In this document: positions 56,299 through 64,000 of the stretch, piece by piece
Position numbering within the stretch: position 1 is the stretch's first letter
Layout of the letters: each line of letters opens with the position of its first letter
Assembly: GCF_050947875.1 (NCBI RefSeq)
Contig: NC_134572.1
Location: 155,207,105 to 155,271,104 of the forward strand
Length of the DNA stretch: 64,000 nt
Direction: 5' to 3'
Source of the DNA: Dermacentor variabilis
Taxonomy: Eukaryota > Arthropoda > Arachnida > Ixodida > Ixodidae
The notes under the pieces: model-generated
Database searches by the model: none
What the model was told of the DNA's origin: nothing
What the model saw: only the letters and a program-made list of their open reading frames with translations
Program-made: the position numbers and the translations under genes

Positions 56299-57588
56299 AG
56301 TCTAAGCCCCGAAGAAGTTGCTCTCCTGAAACGTGGTCTAACGTTTTGTCCGACGAACAACGCAGTAAACGAATACGAACTCCACAAAGATATAACACAA
56401 AGATATATACCACAATGAGTTTTCACGACGCATGCGCATCAAGGAGTTCTTTTTCGATAGACCAGATGTAGGAAAAAAAGATAGGGACTCTCTTAGACTA
56501 CCTAGCACGTGGACACCGGAAACCGAACAGTGCTCAGACCTCGATTTATGCATAAAACTGATATCAAAGGAACTTCTAGAGTCAGCGCGGCATTGTCGGA
56601 AACACAAAAATTTGACAGCCGCTCAGCACCAAATCCTTAAAGAACTTGCGAAAAGGAATGATATTGTAATAAAACCAGCAGACAAAGGCGGCAGTATCGT
56701 AGTCTGGCCTATAGAAAAGTACAAGAATGAGGCCTCTCAACAACTGAGCAACCACACCCATTACAGAAAATTCGACTCTAACCCAACTTCAGATTACAGC
56801 AATAGTGTGATAAACACAATTGCGGAGCTCCTGTCCAGGGAACTAATCACGCAATCTATCGCTTCATGATGCCCAAGAGCAAAAAAGCAGGCCGCTTTTA
56901 CCTTCTTCCTAAAATACATAAAGTTCCGGTCGAAGAAATATATACAGCAGAAATCCCAGGTCGCCCTATTGTGTCTAATAACAACACACCTACTGAGTCG
57001 CTATCTAAATTCTTAAATCATCACCTGTCAAACATACGCACTACCCTCCCATCTTTCGTTCAAGAGACGCCGCACTTCCTTCGAATTATCGGCGACATCA
57101 ACGCCAACCAAATCCTTTCCGACCGCGCTATTCTAGTCACTTTGGATGTTTCTGCCCTTTACACCAACATTCCTATGAGTGAAAGAATGGAAGCTGTTTC
57201 TAAATCCTGCGCAATCAATCCCCAAGCGCCCGCTCCTGAAGGTTACTTATCCCTCCTTTGGTTAGTTCTCACGCTCAACTATTTCGCATTCGATTCTATT
57301 CACTACCTGCAAACTTTAGGCACTAGCATGGGTACGCCATTCGTTCACACGTATGTGAACATTTTCATGGGACAGCTTGAAGCAGACCTGCTGAAATCCT
57401 ACCCTTTAAAACCCCACACCTATCTTTGCTACATTGACGACATATCTATAATATGGGAACATGGCACAAGCGCCTTAACCGACTTAATTAGCCATTTCAA
57501 TCGCGTTCACCCGAGTATTAAATTCACTGCTCACCACTCCCCTAGTCAGATCAACTTCCTGGACATGACGGTCTACATAGAAAACTGA
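56299..57588 (+). pseudogene. Penelope-type reverse transcriptase
   Basis: The N-terminal PLE signature LSPEEVALLKRGLTFCPTNN and VNEYELHKDI precedes MRIKEFFFDRPDVGKKD, LKELAKRNDIVIKPADKGGS and VVWPIEKY. After a frameshift near 56865 it reads GRFYLLPKIHKVPVEE, GRPIVSNNNTPTE, ILVTLDVSALYTNIPM (first catalytic Asp), LQTLGTSMGTPFVHTYVNIF, CYIDDISIIWEH (catalytic YIDD) and SQINFLDMTVYIEN. The frame shifts again near 57585. All blocks are in the right order and typical of Penelope rather than LINE RTs. At least three frame disruptions mean this copy cannot make a full protein. Confidence 0.92.
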
Positions 57589-57589
57589 G

Positions 57590-58480
57590 AACGACACTTT
57601 ACCGGAAGCCTACAGATAGCCAGCAATATTTAGACTACAACAGTCACCACCTGCGACATTGCAAGCAAGGAATTTTCGTCGGACAAGCGAAACGTATAAG
57701 AAGAATCTGCAGCGAAGACCACGACTATATCCACCATATAAATGACCTTAAAACAACGTTAGCTGAAGGGAACTATCCCCAAGTTGCTCTCGATAGAGCT
57801 TATGATGCCGCGTCAAGATTGGAGAGACAGTCGGAATTGGTGAAGAGACAGCCCACACTAGAATCTGACAGACCGCCGGCCTTTATAACAAAATATTCTA
57901 ATGCACTCCCAAACATAAACAACAACCTAAGAAAATACCACCCAATATTATCAAGTAACGAGCGTCTGCAAAAAGCGTTCCTGGATGTACCGAGGGTTAC
58001 CTATCGCCGAAACAAGAACTTTAAACATATATTAGTGCACGCAAAAGTTAGCCAACAGCATTCCCCTGTAATAAAAGCATGTTGTCGCCCTAGGTGCAAA
58101 ACCTGCAGGCACCTTCAAAGTGACATTAAAATTAAAAGCACCATAAATAGTTACACAGATGAAATCAAATCTAGCTTCACTTGTACAATTTCGGATGTGA
58201 TTTATATGCTTGAATATACCTTCTGTAAGAAACAATATATTGGTGAAACAGGACAATGAACGTCAGATTAAATGGACATCGCATGGGCACAGCTAAAAAA
58301 AGCTTCCCAAAGCCGTCGCAGAGCATTTCAGCCAACCAGGTCACAACATTGATGAACTTAAACTCTACATCTTACAGACAAATTTCCGTTCTGAATGAGA
58401 AAGAAAATACACAGAATCATACCTTATCCATAAGTTCAAGACATTGCAACCAATAGGCATAAACGTTGCAAAGGGAGCTT
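57590..58480 (+). pseudogene. PLE linker and GIY-YIG endonuclease
   Basis: The linker reads RTTLYRKPTDSQQYLDYNSH, HLRHCKQGIFVGQAKRIRRI and KHILVHAKVSQQ. A zinc-binding CCRPRCKTCRHL cluster, characteristic of PLE endonucleases, is followed by SDVIYMLEYTFCKKQYIGET, the GIY-YIG core (VIY...YIG). A TGA after GETGQ (58257-58259) and a later frameshift interrupt VRLNGHRMGTAKKSFPKAVA, EHFSQPGHNIDELKLYILQT and IHKFKTLQPIGINVAKG. The fold nicks target DNA for priming. Confidence 0.9.
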
Positions 58481-58886
58481 TAGAATCTATTCGCTATGCT
58501 AAATTTCAAGCTATAGGCAACAACACAGTTTGATTTCTTGGCGTATCCCCCCTTGTATGCCTTTCCTTTCCATTCCTTTCTTTTTCTCTTCTCTTTTTTT
58601 TCAGCCAGCGTGTCAGACGCCCTTGACACGCCGGCTAACACACATGCGTCGGCAGACCGGGGTGGGGGGGTGGCCTTGGCCTTGTGCACAGTGTTCCCTT
58701 ACTCTCAATTCGACACGATAGTACACGTTCCCTCCTTGCCACACCCTCCCGCCTTACACCCTCTCTCCTTTAGAAGAACCCCCCCTATATATACTGTGGC
58801 AAGGACAGCATACGTCGCCTTGAAGAAGACAAGTCCGCTTGTCGGAAGGTTGGCTCCTGCATTCACCTTGTTCACGTTTTGCTAAT
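58481..58886 (+). other. PLE 3' non-coding region
   Basis: Homologous to the inverted copy at 54225-54640. It contains pyrimidine tracts (CTTTCCTTTCC) and a CAGCGTGTCAGACGCCCTTG/CACGCCGGCTAACACAC segment shared with the left arm. Confidence 0.75.
58814..58856 (+). ncRNA. Hammerhead-ribozyme-like motif, right arm
   Basis: CCTTGAAGAAGACAAGTCCG then CTTGTCGGAAGGTTGG. The stem GACAAG (58828-58833) pairs with CTTGTC (58838-58843). The 3' core is GGAAGG where GAAAC is expected, and the first core C is U. It is a weaker match than the left-arm copy. Confidence 0.4.
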
Positions 58887-58896
58887 TACCTATTCT
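58887..58896. repeat. Target-site duplication of the Penelope-like element, right
   Basis: TACCTATTCT, identical to 54215-54224. Confidence 0.82.
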
Positions 58897-60384
58897 TAAG
58901 CCATTCTAAAGTTCTCCAGAAATGCCATTATTCTCTGCCCATGCTTGCAGCTTTAATTTGATTGCCTGCATTGCTAGCCTGTATATTACTGATGTAATGG
59001 TCGACAGTCTATACGAGTGAATTCTATCTTTCTCCTCGCTAACTGTCGGTATTCGTCTATCTTTTACAGTTTTTTTCCACTGTTTTCACCAGAGCTTCCT
59101 TACTTTTTTGTCCTAGTTCATTAATCAGCGTAACAGAAACATCGTCTAGCCCAGTGGCTGTGCCCATAGGAATTTTCTTTTTGGTTTTCTTCCAGTTGAA
59201 ATTTGTCAGTACCAGCTCCTTTTGCACCAGGTTCTCTTTCTTGCTCTTTCTTTTTCTTCAAATACAACCTCTTCATTGCCCTGGAAAAATTCAGCTGTTA
59301 TTTTTCTCTTGTAATTTATGGCCGCAGTCCTTCCAGTTTGTTTCCATCTTTGTCTAGGATATGTTGTTGTATTGTTGACTTCCGGCCTAATAATTTTATG
59401 TGGTTCGAAAATATTCAAAGTGCGGCCTTCTCTTTATCACGTGTTTCTGACAACCAACGTTCAGTTTCACCTTTTATCTTTGCTCGCACTAGTATTTGAA
59501 CCATAAACTTTAAAGAAACGATATATTTCCCATTTACTGGCCACCTCATACTGCGGCAACTGCGCCTTCCTTGCCTGCATGTGCCCTCGGGATGCTCTGT
59601 TGTTCGGCGATCGCTTCTCGTATTTCCCTGTTCCACCAGCTTTTTGGTTTCCTTTTTTCCTTTCCAACAAACATGTTTCTCTTTCTGTATTTCTGTCGTT
59701 ATTACACTTAGAAGCTCACTATATTCCCACTCTTTCCTTGGCCATTTGCCAAGTTCTTCCTCAACACTAGTGACTATGTTTGTTATTTGTTCAGCATTCA
59801 AATTTGAACTGGCCATCTTTCACTCCTTGCTCTCTTTCCCAACTATATATCCCATCTTCAAAAATGATGCATTTATGCCACTCCCTAGGCTGCTATACCC
59901 TTCTTCATCAATGACCATTTCTCTCAACTTCTCATGAATTCCTTCTGTCATCAGACGGTAATTAATTGTTGATTGCCAGTTTTCCACTTCCCACGTAATC
60001 TGCCCTTCACACTTAGGCACTGTAGTCACGATAGAGAGGTTATGATGCTCGCAAAGGTATAACATTGACTTCCCTTTGTCGGTATAGCCATCTAAATCCT
60101 GTATGTGGGCATTAATGTCACCTAATAGGATAATTTCAGCCTTATTCCCGATACCCCTAATATCAGCACTTATGCATTCGACTAACTCTTTATTCTTCTC
60201 TGTGCTGTTATTTCCAGTCCACAAATACGTAACGCCGAGCCAAGTTTTTTTTCCCACTCATTTTACCTGATAACCAAAGATGCTCTTGACATTTTGAATT
60301 TACTCTTTTCCATTTGGCTACCTGATGGATGAGCATTCTGACTCTCCTAACCTTTCTTTCCGACTTAGTTCTCTTGCACCCGTT
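58897..60384 (-). pseudogene. LINE-B endonuclease and linker to RT
   Basis: From 60384 the minus strand reads MLIHQVAKWKRVNSKCQEHL, WLSGKMSGKK, TWLGVTYLWTGNNSTEKNKE, IILLGDINAHIQDLDGY (endonuclease Asp/Asn motif), then ITWEVENWQSTINYRLM and the linker MASSNLNAEQITNIVTSVEE. Further down LAMQAIKLKLQAWAENNGIS leads to the RT and the Penelope insertion site. The catalytic His block (SDH) was not found intact. Several stops. Confidence 0.78.
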
Positions 60385-60485
60385 AAGTCTTAAGAGCGCT
60401 GTCTGCCCACTCGTGCAATTTCTTGAAACCGTATTGGCTTCGCCGGTGGGTTGCTGTGAACTGCTGTGAAGCTCGACTAAGCAGC
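60385..60485. repeat. Tandem-repeat unit fragment, right side of LINE-B
   Basis: AGTCTTAAGAGCGC(T/C)GTCTG and CTTGAAACCGTATTGGCTTC match 49685-49745, in the same orientation. The minus strand reads PTGEANTVSRNCTSGQTALL, as in the left copy. Confidence 0.8.
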
Positions 60486-61862
60486 TATTAGCTGAAGATG
60501 GATTTAATTGAACTAAAGAAACAACTCGAAAAATACATGGAGTAGGAGAATTACAGACAAATCCTCTAGAAACAGACATTTATTACGAGAAAATGCAAAT
60601 GTGTGTACACCGCATGATGCCAAAAACAAAAAGGTAAGAAAATGTGTTAGATATATGACCAGCCCACTTCTGCACGCCACCTGATTTTAACAGGGTGGAC
60701 TCAGGCTTGTCAGCTTTGTGTTGCTATGAGAAAGGTAATCGATAGTTGGCTGAGAAGCAATTGATTGCGCATTGTACTTTGCAGTGATATATATACTCGA
60801 ACAAATGGAAAACTATATTTACAGTAGGCTTCACTGAACTTGAAAGCCCACATTATTTGTCAGTTTTGTAGGTTCCCTTTGATAGAGAACTGTAAAGTAG
60901 GATTATGAAATAAAATGTATGACATGCATAGATGAAGACACTGTGAACGAAATTTCACTGTTGTACTTTCACGAAACTGTTCCTTTAAATTATGCTCTGA
61001 AATTAATTATAGCTTCACTATGTTTAACATGTCAATGTTTGCTTGAGTTTAGTTTATAAACTCAAGCCACTGGCTTATTTGTTAACCACGTCATAGTAAG
61101 GATAACAATGAGCAAATTAAGATTGTGTAGACCTAATAAGTATAAGAGCATAATGGCGCGTTGGGGTAAGTGTAAATATGCAACATGCTTTTTATGTTTT
61201 TTACCATGTGGCAGATGGGGGTATGTCTTAAATCTGTACATGAACTGATGGCAAAAAAATTTACAGGTATATGTCTACTCCTGCAAGGAAGTAAAATAGG
61301 TCTGAGGCATATGAACCAAGATGCCGCAGTATGCTAGTGTTACCAGCTATAGACAGTTTTATCGGTGAGGAGGAACGTAGCCTCAAACTAACGCGCCGCG
61401 CTCCTCCTCGTACTGGTATATGCGGATCACCATTTCTTCCATTTGGAGCCTGGAACAGTAGAAAATTAGTGCAATTCTAAAGTGTTCTGTCTGTGCTTGC
61501 TGCGATGTCAGACGACTCAACGAATGTGAGCGAGCTACCATGGCGCTGTATTCAGCTGTAAAAATAACTTTCGGAAGCGAATGTGAAGTGCTTTTTCAGT
61601 TGCAGCGACTCTATAGACTCCGCCGGTGGAGTTGCAGACAAGTGTCCCCTTTGCATTGCCAGCATAAACAGAAAGGCCTTGACACCCTCAGCTTCGTAAC
61701 GTGTATATTTAAAAGATGTTTCCAGTGAGCATATGGCAACGAACTCGGTGCCCATGATCAAAAGGTGTGCAGTCGAGTCAGCCAACTATAGCGAATGGCC
61801 GAAGTCAACTATTTCTTTGTGCATGTACATTAAAGTCTATCTGTTTGAATGTCTTCTAAGAT
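60486..61862. other. No recognised gene
   Basis: AT-rich with short ORFs only. The short frames near 61500-61800 (61540-61728 plus, 61552-61785 minus) have no known motif. Confidence 0.45.
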
Positions 61863-62295
61863 AAGGATGCCACACTTACCACCGTTGTTGTTACAGGCAG
61901 TGGTTACCCTGGCGATGTGCAATGGGTCGCTCAGTTCCAGCCAACTGTTTTTGGGTGACGCCTCTCCAGAATGGCCTTCCTCGGCGCGCCCATTGACGCG
62001 CGGGTCCTCCCGGATCCACTCCTGAGGCAACTTTCCGTCTTCGCCTGGTCCGCCTCATGCGGAGCCGTTTGGCTCATGCTGGCAGTTTTCCAGCGCCGCC
62101 TCTTGGGCTAAGTCAGCTACGGATTGCCTGGAGCCATTTCTCGAAGAAACCGTCTTTTTGGGCTGGCAACCTCAGCATGGCTTTGCCTCACCTGGAATCG
62201 CCGGAGCATTACAAAAGCGCCAGTCCGCAACGATCCACTTGGGGCTTGACACTTCAGCAAGGATGCCGCACTTACCACCATTGTTGCTACAGGTT
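61863..62295 (+). repeat. Repeated 5' UTR motif, spacing 396 bp
   Basis: AAGGATGCC(A/G)CACTTACCACC(G/A)TTGTTG(T/C)TACAGG occurs at 61863 and 62259 with three differences. The bases after it (GGTTACC..TGG / AGTTACC.TGG) also agree. This could mark the edges of a 5' UTR monomer, as in LINEs with reiterated promoters. Confidence 0.6.
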
Positions 62296-63081
62296 AGTTA
62301 CCTGGAAGCAGCACCTTGTATTAGGTCTAGTAATTACTGTTTTATTGCAGTGTTTTGTCCACCACCATTATTCGATTCATTAAATCGCTTATGCTCTTTC
62401 TTGTCTAATCTGCTGCTTATGCATTTTGGCGATGTGGAAAGTAATCCAGGTCCTATGAGCAAGGCGGAAGCAGATGCCTTTGCCTCAGCCATGGAAAAAA
62501 TGTGTAAACTTGAGGAGGGGCAGGCTAATTTACTTGCCGAATTGACACTAAGCAAAGAGAGGTGTGCGTCCGCTGAGAATGAAATTAAGCTCCTAAATGC
62601 CAAAATTGCAGCTTTGGAAACATGCAGCATATCCGAACAGGAAACATCCGATGCTGTCATAACTTCAACTAACTTGCGCAGTGTTACTGAGCAGCTTTAT
62701 AACATTTTACCTAGGTGTTATAGTGCTGGAAATCGGATGCGACGCTCTAACCTTCTGTTTTGTGGAATTGATGACGCCCCTAACGAAGATTGGGCTGCAT
62801 CCGAACAAAGAATAATAAAGTTCTACTCAGAGAAGCTTCAAATTACTGCAACAAATAACCAATTTGAACGCGTTCATAGAATAGGCAGGCACAGTGACAA
62901 TAAACGCAGGCCAATTATAGCAAAATTAACCTTTTTCAAGGACAAAGAAAACATTCTGATGTTAGCATGTAAACTCAAAGATCGTCATTCGCTTTCAATG
63001 AAGACTTTTCCCCAGCTACACGGCAGGCGAGATGACCGCTCCTTGCATTCAAGAAGACACAGAAAAAACAATTCAAACTAA
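62158..63081 (+). CDS. LINE-L2 ORF1 with N-terminal 2A-like peptide
   Basis: RNA-binding ORF1 protein of an L2/CR1-type LINE. The N-terminal region has hydrophobic stretches (SNYCFIAVFCPPPLF, LCSFLSNLLLMH) and then GDVESNPGP (62428-62454), the full 2A consensus at which ribosomes skip the Gly-Pro bond. The next codon is an ATG (MSKAEADAF). A coiled coil follows (EEGQANLLAELTLSKERCAS, NEIKLLNAKIAALET), then an L1-ORF1-like RNA-binding domain with RRSNLLFCGIDDAPNEDWAA, RIIKFYSEKLQ, ERVHRIGRHSDNKRRPIIAK and ENILMLACKLKD. The ORF ends at 63081, slightly short of LINE relatives whose C-terminus continues (the next frame reads QKKQFKLTVDRLPIDNKTYI), so a frameshift near 63060 is likely. The start at 62158 is the first in-frame Met. 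Confidence 0.8.
   Translation: MGWQPQHGFASPGIAGALQKRQSATIHLGLDTSARMPHLPPLLLQVSYLEAAPCIRSSNYCFIAVFCPPPLFDSLNRLCSFLSNLLLMHFGDVESNPGPMSKAEADAFASAMEKMCKLEEGQANLLAELTLSKERCASAENEIKLLNAKIAALETCSISEQETSDAVITSTNLRSVTEQLYNILPRCYSAGNRMRRSNLLFCGIDDAPNEDWAASEQRIIKFYSEKLQITATNNQFERVHRIGRHSDNKRRPIIAKLTFFKDKENILMLACKLKDRHSLSMKTFPQLHGRRDDRSLHSRRHRKNNSN
62428..62454 (+). other. 2A-like ribosome-skipping motif
   Basis: GDVESNPGP, preceded by LLLMHF. It matches the D-(V/I)-E-x-N-P-G-P consensus without change. Such motifs are established in ORF1 of some APE-type LINEs. Confidence 0.82.
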
Positions 63082-63239
63082 CAGTTGACAGGCTGCCCAT
63101 AGACAATAAGACATACATATTTGATGTCGCTACTAACTCTGTTATTCCTTTATCTAGATAGCTCAGGGGCAGCACGTGTCCAAAACACCATAATCAGTCT
63201 AACTCCTATCATGCCTTCCTACTGTATCATTATCTTTCA

Positions 63240-64000
63240 CTAACATTCCAAGCCTTGTGTGTAAATGCGACCAGCTTTCTTCCATCCTTGAAGATAGCAA
63301 ATCTGACATACTAGCATTACCTGAAACTTGGTTGTGTCGGGATATATCTTATAAAGAAATATTTTAATGTGTTCACAACTACATTCACAGATATGACCAA
63401 AAAGATGAAATAGGCGGCGGCGGCGTCCTTCTATGAAAAAGAAAAACACTTCCATCCTATGTAATTACCTCATACTCTAACCTTTTAAATTATTTGGCCT
63501 GCATGCATGTTCTCATCGTTGCAAGTACTTATGGGTGTATGTTACCGACCTTCAAATTCTACTAATTCATTTATTAGTGACTTGCGCAGCAACATAAAAT
63601 CAGTGACGAAGCTTGACCCGTTTGATGCCATCTATCTACTAAGAGACTTCAATTTTCCTTTGATCGACGGCGTAACTTATCTTCATCCTGTAATACTTCG
63701 ACCGAACTCATCCATTTAACCTTCGATTTTAACATGTTTCAGGTTGTTATGCAGCCTACATGGGGTAATAATATCTTAGATGTAATCCTCACAACAGCAG
63801 CTGAGACTGTTCATCACATTGTGTCGATAAATGGTCTTAGCGATCATTCCTTACTGCAAGTAACTCTCAACGTACCCTCATCTTTTACAGGTTTCGCTAC
63901 TAAAAAATTACGCGATTATAACAAAGCCAATTACAACGTTATAAATTCGGAATTAGATATATTCTTTTCGCACATGCTCTTACCTTCATTTCACTGTCGA
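63240..64000 (+). pseudogene. LINE-L2 ORF2 endonuclease, decayed
   Basis: Broken readings: SLVCKCDQLSSILEDSKSDI, LALPETWLCRDI (Glu of ETW), GVCYRPSNSTNSFISDL, LLRDFNFPLIDGV (GDFN reads RDFN), FDFNMFQVVMQPTWGNNILD and VSINGLSDHSLLQVTLN (Asp-His). The motif order is that of an APE endonuclease in the L2/CR1 group. There are at least three frameshifts or stops. It continues past the window. Confidence 0.8.

Larger units (their letters stand above)
54225..58886 (+). mobile_element. Penelope-like element (PLE) with an SGNH-type ORF1
   Basis: A 4662-bp insertion with a 10-bp target duplication. The order is an inverted copy of the element's own 3' end (54225-54936), an SGNH/GDSL-like ORF (54937-55430), an overlapping second ORF (from the TAATG at 55428-55432), the Penelope RT (about 56299-57590), the linker and GIY-YIG endonuclease (57590-58480), and a 3' non-coding region with a hammerhead-like motif (to 58886). 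The RT and endonuclease are clearly Penelope type. The reading frame is broken at several places, so this copy is dead. Terminal inverted copies are a known feature of Penelope insertions. An SGNH ORF in a canonical endonuclease-bearing PLE is, to my knowledge, unusual. Confidence 0.88.
49879..60384 (-). mobile_element. LINE-B: APE-type LINE split by two later insertions
   Basis: The pieces in minus-strand order are 60384-58897 (upstream region, endonuclease, linker), 54224-53911 (RT) and 50674-49879 (RT C-terminus). A Penelope-like element with a 10-bp target duplication separates the first two, and a Tc1-like element with a TA duplication separates the last two. Removing both restores a continuous LINE. 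The whole lies inside a ~193-bp tandem repeat: the repeat sequence breaks at 60385 within CTTAAGACT(T)AACG and resumes at 49878 with GTGAGTGAAAGC. I could not assign the clade. Confidence 0.82.
61863..64000 (+). mobile_element. LINE-L2: L2/CR1-type LINE with 2A-like motif, runs off the window
   Basis: A 5' UTR with a repeated motif, ORF1 (62158-63081) and the start of ORF2 (endonuclease, from about 63240). The RT lies beyond base 64000. The RT fragment at 11429-12280 belongs to the same broad group and may be the same family. ORF2 is broken by several stops. Confidence 0.78.

Overview
The window looks like nuclear DNA from an arthropod, almost certainly a hard tick. The evidence is a Ruka-type tRNA-derived SINE (two copies), several copies of an RTE-clade LINE with a (TGA)n tail, Ty3/gypsy, Penelope, Harbinger and Tc1-like elements in nested stacks, and an intron-containing cytochrome P450 gene. 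There are no operons, no rRNA and no genuine tRNA genes. Nearly all protein-coding signal is transposon-derived. The one host gene recognised is the P450.

Left third (1-19476, minus strand). Five exons encode the N-terminal half of a microsomal cytochrome P450: 19380-19476, 17076-17128, 15829-15925, 14081-14206 and 1-151, the last running off the left edge. Splice sites and phases agree at every junction. The signal-anchor exon was not found and the heme-binding exons lie beyond the edge. The 13.9-kb intron between the last two exons holds a nested stack. A short-LTR gypsy element (1496-11404, minus) has lost gag, protease and half of RT. Its integrase gene is interrupted by a full-length RNase H-bearing LINE (2301-8255) with a perfect 13-bp target duplication, and by a composite of LINE fragment plus SINE (about 8511-9852). 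An L2/CR1-like RT fragment follows at 11429-12280.

Middle (19.5-49.5 kb). This part has tandem repeats, a decayed Harbinger transposase, and a 1.64-kb TIR element carrying a THAP zinc-finger exon whose 5' splice site was duplicated when an RTE LINE inserted. It also has a Ruka SINE, a 600-bp Harbinger-type MITE, a second RNase H LINE (32.8-34.9 kb), two further RTE fragments, a palindromic fold-back repeat, and a truncated gypsy element with LTR, gag and protease (45323-47631). Much of the rest is unannotatable single-copy-looking sequence.

Right third (49.5-64 kb). A second stack sits in a ~193-bp tandem repeat. A LINE on the minus strand (49879-60384) is split by a Tc1/mariner-like element with TA target duplication (50675-53910, itself carrying a SINE) and by a 4.66-kb Penelope-like element (54225-58886) with a 10-bp target duplication. 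The Penelope element is the most unusual object here. Upstream of its RT/GIY-YIG ORF lies a reading frame with SGNH/GDSL-hydrolase motifs, joined to the next ORF by an overlapping TAATG stop-start. The element also carries an inverted copy of its own 3' end and hammerhead-like motifs at both ends. The window closes with an L2/CR1-type LINE whose ORF1 contains a 2A-like translational-recoding motif.
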